Shown piece by piece: positions 9,617 to 20,246 of a stretch of DNA of 64,000 nucleotides. The translations under genes were made by a program, and so were the position numbers. This DNA comes from an uncultured Flavobacteriales bacterium (GTDB lineage: Bacteria; Bacteroidota; Bacteroidia; Flavobacteriales_E; Vicingaceae). Each line of letters begins with the position of its first letter. The stretch's first letter is position 1. The stretch spans positions 1 to 64,000 of the forward strand of contig CAJQOH010000013.1 of the NCBI GenBank assembly GCA_905479915.1. The letters run 5' to 3'. Below the pieces are notes generated by a model. It worked only from the letters and a program-made list of their open reading frames with translations. It did not search any database and was not told where the DNA came from.

Positions 9617-10147
9617 TTATCTTATGTAATATTTATTCACTAAATCTCTTAAAACACTTTTTGCTTTTGATAATTGAGATTTTGATGTTCCGACACTAAT
9701 GTTTAGCATGTCGGCAATTTCTTTGTGTTTGTAACCTTCTACAGTGTAAAGGTTAAATATAGTTTTTGCTCCATGAGGAAGCATGTTTATGATATCTGAT
9801 AAATCACTTGATTTTGAAATTTCCGAAGTATCATCAAAACCTCCTGCGAGGTATACTGATTCTTGAAAATCAACATTGGTCATTCGATTTGTTTTCCTGA
9901 AATGATCAATGGCTGTATTTACAATTATTCTTCTAATCCAAGCATTTAAGCTCCAGGCATCATTGTATTTGTCAAACTTTTTAAATACTTTAAAGAAGCC
10001 ATCATGTAAGATGTCCTGAGCCAATGCCCTGTCTTTGGTGTAAGTTAGACAAACGCCAAACATTTTAGAAGCAAACATGTTGTAGAGTGCTTCTTGGTGT
10101 TTTCTGCTGCCTTTATAGCAACCTTCTATGATTTCTTCTAATTCCAA
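9617..10147 (-). CDS. ECF-type RNA polymerase sigma factor
   Basis: Region 2 (LTYTKDRALAQDILHDGFFKVFKKFDKY, WIRRIIVNTAIDHFRK) and region 4 (YTVEGYKHKEIADMLNISVGTSKSQLSKAK). Confidence 0.92.
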   Translation of the reverse strand: MELEEIIEGCYKGSRKHQEALYNMFASKMFGVCLTYTKDRALAQDILHDGFFKVFKKFDKYNDAWSLNAWIRRIIVNTAIDHFRKTNRMTNVDFQESVYLAGGFDDTSEISKSSDLSDIINMLPHGAKTIFNLYTVEGYKHKEIADMLNISVGTSKSQLSKAKSVLRDLVNKYYIR

Positions 10148-10300
10148 GTTGGTGTAAATATTTTGAATATTACGCTAGTAATACGGGTAAACATTAAAAA
10201 AGGTTGTAGCGATATTGAAGATTTGTTTTTGGGAATAAAATTATGTTGAAATGTTGTGAAAAAAAAGGGTTGTATAAAACGTTCAATTTGTCGTTCTTTC

Positions 10301-10308
10301 TAACTTTG
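10301..10308 (+). promoter_or_regulatory. Candidate -7 element TAACTTTG for purL
   Basis: Matches TAnnTTTG, 24 nt upstream of the ATG. Confidence 0.5.
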
Positions 10309-10331
10309 CAACATCAATAAAAAAATATAAA

Positions 10332-13300
10332 ATGATAGTATTCTTTAAGACGAAATCAGAAAAAATTATTGCAGTCCAATTTCAAGTTGAAATGAACGAA
10401 AGTGATTTGCCAAAACTGAATTGGTTGTTGGCTGGGGAGCGATTAAATGATTCAGAATTATCTGGATTTTTTATTGGCCCGAGAGCAGCTATGGTTTCTC
10501 CTTGGAGTACCAATGCAGTTGAGATTACTCAGAATATGGCAATCGATAATATTGTTAGAATTGAAGAGTATATCATTGCAGAATCTAAAGATGTTGCTTA
10601 CGATCCAATGTTAGCAAATATGTTTACTTCATTGACTCAAACTTTGTTTGATGTTGATATTAAACCAGAAAGTATTATTTCGGTTGATGATATTGCTGCT
10701 TATAATAAGGCAGAAGGTTTGGCTTTAAGTGATGAGGAAGTAACTTATCTAGAAAATGTTTCTCAGCGTGTAGGTAGAAAATTAACGGATAGCGAAGTGT
10801 TTGGTTTTTCTCAAGTAAACTCAGAACACTGTCGTCATAAAATATTTAACGGGAAATTTATTATTGATGGAGAAGAAAAACCTTCTTCATTATTTAATTT
10901 AATTCGTAAAACATCAAAAGAAAATCCAAATACAATAGTATCTGCATATAAAGATAATGTTAGTTTTGTTGAGGGCCCAAAAGCAATGCAGTTTGCTCCA
11001 GAGACTCAAAATAAAGCAGATTTTTTCGAAACAAAAGAGATTGATACAGTACTTTCTTTAAAGGCTGAAACGCATAATTTCCCTACTACAGTTGAGCCTT
11101 TTAATGGTGCAGCAACTGGTGCAGGTGGAGAAATTAGAGATAGAATGGCTGGAGGACAAGGTTCTGTACCAATGGCAGGAACAGCAGTTTATATGACTGC
11201 TTATTCTCGATTAGAGAAAGATAGAAATTGGGAAAACGGTTTGGCTGAAAGAGATTGGTTGTATCAAACCCCAATGGATATATTAATTAAGGCTTCTGAC
11301 GGAGCTTCAGATTTTGGAAATAAATTTGGACAACCATTAATTAATGGATCAGTTTTAACTTTTGAGCATACCGAAGAAGGAAAAAAGTTCGGTTTCGATA
11401 AGGTAATAATGCAAGCCGGAGGAATTGGATATGGAAAACACCAAGATGCATTAAAACACGTCCCTGAAAAAGGAGATAAAATTGTTGTTTTAGGTGGTGA
11501 TAATTATCGAATTGGAATGGGAGGAAGTTCTGTTTCTTCTGTTGCAACAGGTGAATTTAATAGTGCAATTGAATTGAATGCTATTCAACGATCAAATCCA
11601 GAAATGCAAAAAAGAGCATGTAATGCAGTTAGGGCTTTTGTAGAATCAACTAACAATCCGATAGTTTCTATTCATGACCATGGTGCTGGTGGGCATTTAA
11701 ATTGTCTTTCTGAATTGGTTGAAGAAGTTGGAGGAACTATTAACTTAAGAAGTTTGCCCGTAGGAGATCCAACTTTATCTGCTAAAGAAATTGTTGGTAA
11801 CGAATCTCAAGAAAGAATGGGATTAGTTATTAAGCAAGAAGACGTTGCTCTATTACAAGAGATTTGTGAAAGAGAAAGATCACCAATGTATGTGGTTGGA
11901 GACATTACAATGGATCATAATTTTAAATTTGAAGATGAAGAAACGGGCGAAGATCCAATTGATCTTCAAATTGAAGATATGTTTGGAAGTCCTCCAAAAT
12001 CAGTAATTACTGATACTACTTTAAATACAAAGTTTGAAGCTGTAGCTTATGAAAGCAATCAAATTGAAAGCTACTTAAAACAAGTGTTACAGTTAGAAGC
12101 TGTTGCTTGTAAAGATTGGTTAACCAATAAAGTTGATAGATCGGTAACAGGTAAAATTGCCAAACAACAAACAACTGGAGAAATTCAATTGCCATTGAAC
12201 AATGTGGGGGTTGTAGCATTAGATTTTAAAGGTAAATCAGGAATTGCTACAGCTTTAGGTCATGCTCCAGTAAATGGTTTAATTAATCCGAAACACGGAA
12301 GTAAAATGGCTATTGCAGAAGCATTAACAAACATTGTTTGGGCACCTTTTAAAGAAGGGTTGAAATCTGTTTCATTAAGTGCTAACTGGATGTGGCCTTG
12401 TAAAAATGAAGGAGAAGATGCTCGTTTATATGAAGCTGTTGAGGCCGTAAGTGATTTTGCGTGTAACCTAGGGATTAACATTCCTACAGGAAAGGATTCT
12501 CTTTCTATGGTACAGAAATATAAAGATGATGCAGTTTATGCTCCAGGAACAGTAATTATTTCTGCTTCTGGAGAAGTTTCCGATGTTAAAAAAGTAGTAG
12601 AACCTACTTTAGTTGATGCTGATAATTCTTCATTAATACTAGTAGATTTTTCTAAAGGAAAATTTGAATTGGGGGGATCTTCTCTAGCTCAGGTTTTAAA
12701 TAAGATTGGAGATTCTAGCCCTACAGTTCATGATGACGATTATTTTGCAAGAGCCTTTAATACGGTTCAGAAATTAATTAACGATGGACATGTGTTGGCA
12801 GGACATGATATTTCTTCAGGTGGTTTAATTACTACATTGTTAGAAATGAATTTTGCAAACTCAACGGGTGGAGTAGATGTTAATTTTTCTTCTGTAGAAG
12901 AGAAAGATTTAACGAAGATTTTATTTAGTGAAATTGCAGCTGTTGTTCTTCAAGTTTCTGATAGTAGTACTGTTGTATCTGAATTTGGTAAAAATGGAAT
13001 TCATGCACATATCATAGGAACAACTTCTAGTGATAGAGCAATTAACATTAAACATCATGGTGCAGAATTGAATTTTGATATTGATGAGATGAGAGATGTT
13101 TGGTATAAAACATCTTACTTGTTAGATCAAAAACAATCTACAGAACAATTGGCAACAGAGCGTTTTGAGACTTATAAAAAGACAATCTTAGCGTATAAAT
13201 TTCCAGAGAACTTTACTGGGAAACTTTCGGACTATGCTGTTGAACATGGTAGGAAAAATAAAACAGGAATTAAAGCAGCAATCATTCGAGAGAAAGGAGT

Positions 13301-14012
13301 TAATGGTGATAGAGAAATGGCTTACTCTTTATTCTTAGCGGGATTTGATGTGAAAGATGTTCATATGACTGATTTAATTTCAGGTAGAGAAGATTTAAGT
13401 GATGTAAATATGATTGTTTATGTTGGTGGATTCTCTAACTCTGATGTGTTGGGTTCTGCCAAAGGTTGGGCTGGAGCATTCTTGTACAATCTAAAAGCAA
13501 AACAAGCTTTAGATAATTTTTATGCAAGACCAGATACTTTAAGTTTAGGAGTTTGTAATGGCTGTCAGTTAATGATGGAGCTAGGTTTAATCGAATCTAA
13601 AGGCGCAACACAACCTATGCATCACAATGCTTCTGGTAAATTTGAGTCAGGTTACTTAAATGTAGAAATTCCGGAGAATAATTCTGTGATGTTAAATTCA
13701 TTAGCAGGAAGTAAATTAGGTATTTGGGTAGCTCATGGTGAAGGTCGTTTCTTGTTTGAAGGAGCAGAAGAAGATTACAACATTTCAATGAAATACTCTT
13801 CTAACCATTATCCAGCGAATCCAAACAAGTCTGAATTTAATACTGCCGGTATTTGTTCTGATGATGGACGTCATTTAGCAATGATGCCCCATTTAGAAAG
13901 AATTATTTTCCCTTGGCAAGCAGGTCATTATCCAGTAGATAAAAAACAAGATGAAGTTACACCTTGGTTTGAGGCTTTTGTTAACGCAAAGAAGTGGGTG
14001 GAGAACAATTGA
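10332..14012 (+). CDS. purL: Phosphoribosylformylglycinamidine synthase, single-chain
   Basis: 1226 aa; LKAETHNFPTTVEPFNGAATGAGGEIRD, GVCNGCQLMMELG glutaminase nucleophile, MPHLERI. Confidence 0.97.
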   Translation: MIVFFKTKSEKIIAVQFQVEMNESDLPKLNWLLAGERLNDSELSGFFIGPRAAMVSPWSTNAVEITQNMAIDNIVRIEEYIIAESKDVAYDPMLANMFTSLTQTLFDVDIKPESIISVDDIAAYNKAEGLALSDEEVTYLENVSQRVGRKLTDSEVFGFSQVNSEHCRHKIFNGKFIIDGEEKPSSLFNLIRKTSKENPNTIVSAYKDNVSFVEGPKAMQFAPETQNKADFFETKEIDTVLSLKAETHNFPTTVEPFNGAATGAGGEIRDRMAGGQGSVPMAGTAVYMTAYSRLEKDRNWENGLAERDWLYQTPMDILIKASDGASDFGNKFGQPLINGSVLTFEHTEEGKKFGFDKVIMQAGGIGYGKHQDALKHVPEKGDKIVVLGGDNYRIGMGGSSVSSVATGEFNSAIELNAIQRSNPEMQKRACNAVRAFVESTNNPIVSIHDHGAGGHLNCLSELVEEVGGTINLRSLPVGDPTLSAKEIVGNESQERMGLVIKQEDVALLQEICERERSPMYVVGDITMDHNFKFEDEETGEDPIDLQIEDMFGSPPKSVITDTTLNTKFEAVAYESNQIESYLKQVLQLEAVACKDWLTNKVDRSVTGKIAKQQTTGEIQLPLNNVGVVALDFKGKSGIATALGHAPVNGLINPKHGSKMAIAEALTNIVWAPFKEGLKSVSLSANWMWPCKNEGEDARLYEAVEAVSDFACNLGINIPTGKDSLSMVQKYKDDAVYAPGTVIISASGEVSDVKKVVEPTLVDADNSSLILVDFSKGKFELGGSSLAQVLNKIGDSSPTVHDDDYFARAFNTVQKLINDGHVLAGHDISSGGLITTLLEMNFANSTGGVDVNFSSVEEKDLTKILFSEIAAVVLQVSDSSTVVSEFGKNGIHAHIIGTTSSDRAINIKHHGAELNFDIDEMRDVWYKTSYLLDQKQSTEQLATERFETYKKTILAYKFPENFTGKLSDYAVEHGRKNKTGIKAAIIREKGVNGDREMAYSLFLAGFDVKDVHMTDLISGREDLSDVNMIVYVGGFSNSDVLGSAKGWAGAFLYNLKAKQALDNFYARPDTLSLGVCNGCQLMMELGLIESKGATQPMHHNASGKFESGYLNVEIPENNSVMLNSLAGSKLGIWVAHGEGRFLFEGAEEDYNISMKYSSNHYPANPNKSEFNTAGICSDDGRHLAMMPHLERIIFPWQAGHYPVDKKQDEVTPWFEAFVNAKKWVENN

Positions 14013-14034
14013 TTTTAAATTACTCATCAAAAAA

Positions 14035-14068
14035 AAGCTTATCTCTAAATTAGATAGGCTTTTTTTTG
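14035..14068 (+). terminator. Rho-independent terminator after purL
   Basis: AAGCTTATCT-N7-AGATAGGCTT plus T-run. Confidence 0.75.
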
Positions 14069-14237
14069 TAATGAAAAACTGTTGTTTTCCCTTGTGGCTA
14101 GCACTTATTTAAATCAGTGCTTACACTGGTCTTTTTTACCGTAAATACGCACATCTTTAATTGGTTCTGAACAATAATTTTAATACTAAATATTCTTAAT
14201 TACAAAAGTTAAGAAGTGTAGTTTATTATTATATGTT

Positions 14238-16082
14238 ATGAAAAAAATAGGGGCACATTTTTTTATTACTTTTTTCTTATTTTCAGGAGTTTTTGCTCAA
14301 ACTGGTCCTGGCGGAGTAGGATCAACAGATGGAACCTCTAATTTAGACTTTTGGTTTGATGCCAGTAAGGAAGTTTACAATGATGTAGGGACAACATTAT
14401 CTACTAATAATCAAACTGTTCAACAGTGGAATGATCAATCTGGAAATAATCACAACGCTGCACAAGGAACTTCTGCCAAAAGACCTATTTATAAAACTAG
14501 TATTTTAAATGGCTATCCTGTTGTTGAATTTGATGGGACAAAAACTACATCAGCAAATACAAATTTGATGAGTTTTGCATATTCACACGGTGTGAATATA
14601 GATATTTTTGTTGTAGTAGAAGGTAGTTATATATCTCAAAATCAATTGATTAACATTAGTGGTAATGGAGGGGTTACCCTTTCAAGAACTAGTGCTACTA
14701 ATCTTAGAGGGAAATATTATGATGGTACTACTACTGGTAGTGTTAATATGTCAATAATTGATGGAGATCCTTTTATTGCAAATTATGATTTTAACGCTGG
14801 AGGGAATTCAGAATTATACAATATGGGAACTTCTGTAGGGGCAGCTACTTCTAATGCTCGTACTGTTTCTGCTGGAACAACTTATATTGGTAACCACGGT
14901 AGTGCTATAAGACCTTGGAATGGCGGTGTTGCAGAAGTCTTTTGTTTTAGAGGAAACGTTATAAATGACGCTCGGAGAATAATTATAAACAATTACTTAG
15001 CAGCTAAATATGGACTTTCTCTTACTTCAAATGACACTTATGATGAGGATGACACTGGTTATGACCATGATGTCGCTGGTATTGGTAGGGTTGATGCTTC
15101 TAACATTCATAACGATGCTCAAGGAACAGGTATGGTTAGAATATTAAACCCTGGTCATCTTGATGACGATGAGTTTCTTATTTGGGGACATGATAATGGT
15201 GTAGCTGAAGGAATTGAAAAAACAGACATACCTGTAGGTATTCAAGCTCGTTTTGAAAGAGTTTGGCGAGTAAGTGAAAGAAATGCAGCTAATACAAGTG
15301 ATGTAAATGTTGGAACAGTAGATATGAGATTTGATTTAACAGGATTAGGTTCAGTAACAGCAACCGATTTACGTTTGCTAATTGATCTTGATGATGATGG
15401 AACATTTGCAGATGAAACACCTATAAGTGGTGCAACAAGTTTAGGTTCTAATATTTATGAATTTAGTCAGGTTCCAGGAGGGGCTGCAGGACTAGAAAAT
15501 AATAGAAGGTTTACACTAGCTACAATTAATTCAATTCAAACTCCACTTCCAATTGAGTTAATCAATTTTACTATTCAGCTTACAGATGAAGCTACAGTTA
15601 AATTGAGTTGGAAAACATTAACAGAAACAAATAATGATTATTTCACTATTGAACGCTCTAAAAAAGTAGGGAATTGGGAGGTGATTGATGAGGTTGTAGG
15701 TGCAGGGAATTCTTCTTCATTATTAAGTTATCATAGCTTTGACAATAAGCCTTATATCGGCATATCTTATTATCGTTTAAAGCAAACCGATTTTGATGGG
15801 GAGTATAGTTATTCTGATATAGTAGCTGTTGATAGTAGAATGAAAAAGGGTGGAGAAATAGTCATGTACCCTAATCCAGTAAACGATCAACTAACAATTT
15901 TAAATGAAGAAATGGATTTAGAGAAAGTTAGTATTTACAATGTACTTGGAAAGGAGATTGTCTTAAAGGGACGAATAGTTGGTTATTCAGAATCAAAAAT
16001 AATTATTGATTTTTCTGCTCTTGCAAGTGGTGTGTATTATGTTAAAGTGAATAATAAAATTCAAAAATTTCATAAAAAGTAA
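14238..16082 (+). CDS. Secreted protein with LamG-like N-terminal region and T9SS type A sorting domain
   Basis: Signal peptide; C-terminal MYPNPVNDQLTI...VSIYNVLGKEI...LASGVYYVKV sorting-domain pattern. Confidence 0.85.
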   Translation: MKKIGAHFFITFFLFSGVFAQTGPGGVGSTDGTSNLDFWFDASKEVYNDVGTTLSTNNQTVQQWNDQSGNNHNAAQGTSAKRPIYKTSILNGYPVVEFDGTKTTSANTNLMSFAYSHGVNIDIFVVVEGSYISQNQLINISGNGGVTLSRTSATNLRGKYYDGTTTGSVNMSIIDGDPFIANYDFNAGGNSELYNMGTSVGAATSNARTVSAGTTYIGNHGSAIRPWNGGVAEVFCFRGNVINDARRIIINNYLAAKYGLSLTSNDTYDEDDTGYDHDVAGIGRVDASNIHNDAQGTGMVRILNPGHLDDDEFLIWGHDNGVAEGIEKTDIPVGIQARFERVWRVSERNAANTSDVNVGTVDMRFDLTGLGSVTATDLRLLIDLDDDGTFADETPISGATSLGSNIYEFSQVPGGAAGLENNRRFTLATINSIQTPLPIELINFTIQLTDEATVKLSWKTLTETNNDYFTIERSKKVGNWEVIDEVVGAGNSSSLLSYHSFDNKPYIGISYYRLKQTDFDGEYSYSDIVAVDSRMKKGGEIVMYPNPVNDQLTILNEEMDLEKVSIYNVLGKEIVLKGRIVGYSESKIIIDFSALASGVYYVKVNNKIQKFHKK

Positions 16083-16260
16083 AGTATAGTTGATGAAAAA
16101 TACTAAAAATAACTTTTTAAGTTAGCTATCTTTTGTTTGCTAAAGTTGATTCTTAGGTTTTAAATTAGAAAAATCAAGTTATTCCAAAATGCGTAGTCTT
16201 AATTTTTTGAGTAAAACATTGATTTCTTGATGGGTTTTCTAAACTTTTTTTGTGAAGCTG

Positions 16261-16290
16261 TTGTTGAAATACTAAAAAGTAGTATTTTTG
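16261..16290 (+). promoter_or_regulatory. Promoter of tRNA-Leu: TTG-N19-TATTTTTG
   Basis: -33-like TTG at 16261-16263 and TAnnTTTG at 16283-16290, 10 nt before the tRNA 5' end. Confidence 0.65.
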
Positions 16291-16300
16291 CGATCCTTTT

Positions 16301-16382
16301 GCAGGCGTGGTGGAATTGGTAGACACGCTAGACTTAGGATCTAGTGCCGCGAGGTGTGAGAGTTCGAGTCTCTCCGCCTGTA
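16301..16382 (+). tRNA. tRNA-Leu (TAG)
   Basis: GCAGGCGTGGTGGAATTGGTAGACACGCTAGACTTAGGATCTAGTGCCGCGAGGTGTGAGAGTTCGAGTCTCTCCGCCTGTA; class II tRNA with long variable arm, anticodon TAG. Confidence 0.96.
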
Positions 16383-16388
16383 CAAAGA

Positions 16389-16421
16389 AAAAGGTATAAG
16401 GGTTAACCTTGTACCTTTTTT
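16389..16421 (+). terminator. Rho-independent terminator after tRNA-Leu
   Basis: AAAGGTATAAGG-GTTAA-CCTTGTACCTTT plus T-run. Confidence 0.75.
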
Positions 16422-16434
16422 AATTAGTGAAAAC

Positions 16435-16510
16435 CTGTTTTGTTTTCAAAACAGCAATTTGAACTATCCTGTTGAGAAACAGGATCCAAATTATTAAACT
16501 CAGCTCTTTT
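16435..16510 (+). promoter_or_regulatory. Candidate structured 5' leader of trigger factor
   Basis: Perfect hairpins CTGTTTTG-TTTT-CAAAACAG (16435-16454) and ATCCTGTT-GAGA-AACAGGAT (16466-16485, GNRA loop), then a short TCAGC/GCTGA hairpin. Confidence 0.5.
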
Positions 16511-16538
16511 GGCTGAAACTTATATAAAAAGTAACATT

Positions 16539-17900
16539 ATGAATATTACTAAGCAAAAAGTTGACGATTTAAACGCAATCATTAAGGTGCAAATGGATCA
16601 AGCCGATTATCAAGAAAACGTTGATAAGGTGTTAAAGGATCATAGGAAAAATGCAAATATTCCTGGTTTTAGAAAAGGTCATGTGCCAATGGGAATGATT
16701 AAGAAGCAAGTAGGAGTGAGTGTGATGGTTGATGAGATTAATAAAATTTTATCAGAATCTTTACATAAATTTATTACTGAAGAAGATTTAAACCTATTAG
16801 GTAATCCATTACCAAAATTAGATGAACAGCATACAATTGATTGGACCAATCAAAAAGATTTTGAGTTTAGTTATGAAATAGGTATTGCACCAGAATTTAA
16901 TGTTGATGTAGTTTCTAAATTGAAATTGGATTATTATAAAATTAAGGTTGCGGATAAGGATGTAGATAAATACATTTCTGATGTAGCAAAGCGTTACGGA
17001 AAGATGAGTAATCCAGAAGCTGCAGAAGCTGATGATATGGTTTTTGGAAAGTTTGAAGAGTTGGATGGAACTGGAAATGTAAAAGAAGGTGGTATTAGCC
17101 ATTCTTCAGTTATCATTATAGAGGCGGTTACTGATAAAAAAGTACAAAAAAGTTTAGTTGGGGCAAAAGCCAATGACACTTATGAAATAGATCCGAAAGT
17201 TGTTTCGGCTAATCCTCAAGATCAAGCAGCTGCAATTGGAGTTGATGCTTCTAAATTAGATGGGATTATTTCTAAATTTAAATTTACTGTTGAGAAAATC
17301 AATAAAATAATCCCTGCAGAATTGAACCAAGAGTTGTTTGATAAGGTTTATGGACCAGGAACTGTTAAAGACGAAAAAGAATTTAGAGCTAAGGTTTCTG
17401 ATGAGCTTGGGAAAGGGTTGTCTGCTGATGCTGATAGAAAATTAAAAGTAGATATTCAGGATAAGTTAATTGAAAAACTAAAATTAAAATTACCTGATAC
17501 TTTCTTAAAAAGATGGATTAAAGAATCTAATGAAAAACCAATTACTGTAGAACAAGTTGAGGAAGAGTATGAAAACTATTCTAAAGGTTTGCAATGGCAG
17601 TTAATTGAAAACAAGTTGATTCAAAGTAACGAGATTAAAGTTACTCCAGAAGAAGTTGTTGAGCATACTAAAGGTTTATTGGTACAACAAATGGCAGGAA
17701 TGGGATTGCCTGGAGGAACGAATGATGAGGAGTTAACTGAAACGGCTAACAGAGTGCTTCAAAATGAAGAAGAAGCTAGAAACTTATACATGATGATGTA
17801 TGATGCTAAGTTAATGGACCATTACAAGAGTACTTTAAAGCTGAAAGAAAAAGAAGTCACTTATGAAGACTTTGTAAAATTAGCTTACGATAAAAAATAA
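16539..17900 (+). CDS. tig: Trigger factor, peptidyl-prolyl isomerase (track ORF begins at an upstream TTG 16509; ATG 16539 preferred)
   Basis: IPGFRKGHVPMGMIKKQVG ribosome-binding signature; three-domain length. Confidence 0.92.
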   Translation: MNITKQKVDDLNAIIKVQMDQADYQENVDKVLKDHRKNANIPGFRKGHVPMGMIKKQVGVSVMVDEINKILSESLHKFITEEDLNLLGNPLPKLDEQHTIDWTNQKDFEFSYEIGIAPEFNVDVVSKLKLDYYKIKVADKDVDKYISDVAKRYGKMSNPEAAEADDMVFGKFEELDGTGNVKEGGISHSSVIIIEAVTDKKVQKSLVGAKANDTYEIDPKVVSANPQDQAAAIGVDASKLDGIISKFKFTVEKINKIIPAELNQELFDKVYGPGTVKDEKEFRAKVSDELGKGLSADADRKLKVDIQDKLIEKLKLKLPDTFLKRWIKESNEKPITVEQVEEEYENYSKGLQWQLIENKLIQSNEIKVTPEEVVEHTKGLLVQQMAGMGLPGGTNDEELTETANRVLQNEEEARNLYMMMYDAKLMDHYKSTLKLKEKEVTYEDFVKLAYDKK

Positions 17901-17905
17901 AATTT

Positions 17906-17932
17906 AAAGCCTCACATTGTGGGGCTTTTTTT
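17906..17932 (+). terminator. Rho-independent terminator after tig
   Basis: AAAGCCTCACA-TTG-TGGGGCTTT plus T-run. Confidence 0.75.
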
Positions 17933-18038
17933 ATGCTTAAAACTTGTTCTTAAAAAATCACAAAAACGAAAAACGGAATAACAATATTATAGTAAATTAG
18001 TCGTCTAATTTTAGGTTATAAATTAAAACAAAAGCAAT

Positions 18039-18716
18039 ATGTTCGATAAAGATGAATTCAGAAAATATGCTACTAAGCATCAAGGAATAAGCAGTACTTC
18101 TTATGATAAATATACTTCGATTGTAGGGAATTATATTTCTCCAACAATTATTGAAGAAAGACAAATGAATGTTGCATCAATGGATGTATTCTCAAGATTA
18201 ATGATGGATAGAATCATTTTCTTAGGAACTGGAATTAATGATCATGTTGCAAATATTATTCAAGCACAGTTATTATTTTTAGAATCAGTAGATGCTAAGA
18301 AGGATATTCAGATTTACTTAAACTCTCCAGGTGGGGGTGTTTATGCTGGTTTAGGTATATATGATACAATGCAATACATTGCTCCAGATGTAGCAACAAT
18401 TTGTACAGGGATGGCAGCTTCTATGGGGGCAGTTTTATTGTGTGCAGGTGCTGATGGAAAAAGAACTGCATTAAAGCATTCAAGAGTAATGATTCACCAA
18501 CCTTTAGGTGGCGCTCAAGGACAAGCTTCAGATATGGAGATTACTGTTAATGAGATCAAAAAATTAAAGAAAGAACTTTACGATATTATTTCGAGTCATT
18601 CAGGAAAATCTTTTGAAGAAGTTGAGAAGGATAGTGATAGAGATTATTGGATGAGAGCTGCTGAAGCTAAAGAGTATGGAATGATTGATGAAGTTTTAAT
18701 TAGAGAGAAAAAATAA
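18039..18716 (+). CDS. clpP: ATP-dependent Clp protease proteolytic subunit
   Basis: NSPGGGVYAGLGIYDTMQ, GMAASMGAVLLCAG (catalytic Ser), RVMIHQPLGGAQGQASDMEI (catalytic His). Confidence 0.97.
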   Translation: MFDKDEFRKYATKHQGISSTSYDKYTSIVGNYISPTIIEERQMNVASMDVFSRLMMDRIIFLGTGINDHVANIIQAQLLFLESVDAKKDIQIYLNSPGGGVYAGLGIYDTMQYIAPDVATICTGMAASMGAVLLCAGADGKRTALKHSRVMIHQPLGGAQGQASDMEITVNEIKKLKKELYDIISSHSGKSFEEVEKDSDRDYWMRAAEAKEYGMIDEVLIREKK

Positions 18717-18725
18717 ATAGATGAA

Positions 18726-18775
18726 AGTCGAGAGTTGAAAGTTGAAAGACTTTTTACTTTCTACTTTCTCACTTT
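18726..18775. repeat. Degenerate heptad (GTTGAAA)n / inverted (ACTTTCT)n low-complexity repeat between clpP and eno
   Basis: GAGAGTTGAAAGTTGAAAGAC...ACTTTCTACTTTCTC. Confidence 0.55.
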
Positions 18776-18787
18776 AAACTGAGATAA

Positions 18788-20074
<1,287 letters not shown>

Positions 20075-20090
20075 TAAAATTCAAATTTTC

Positions 20091-20125
20091 AAAAGGCTAT
20101 CTGATTAGGGGTAGCCTTTTTTTAT
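20091..20125 (+). terminator. Rho-independent terminator after eno
   Basis: AAAGGCTATC-N7-GGGTAGCCTTT plus T-run. Confidence 0.75.
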
Positions 20126-20246
20126 GTCAAATTTTATTTAAAACAAATCATTTAACTTCAAGTGTTTGGAAAATAGTCTTATGATTATTATATTCGCAAG
20201 ACTCTGAAAATTCTCAGAGTAATTAACAAAAAAAAGAGGTAGAAAA

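Noticed and set aside
11341-12481. Minus-strand ORFs inside purL (11341-11547, 12016-12219, 12260-12481)
   Set aside because: Antisense shadow ORFs of a conserved CDS.
16818-17179. Minus-strand ORFs inside tig
   Set aside because: Shadow ORFs; no start context or conservation evidence.
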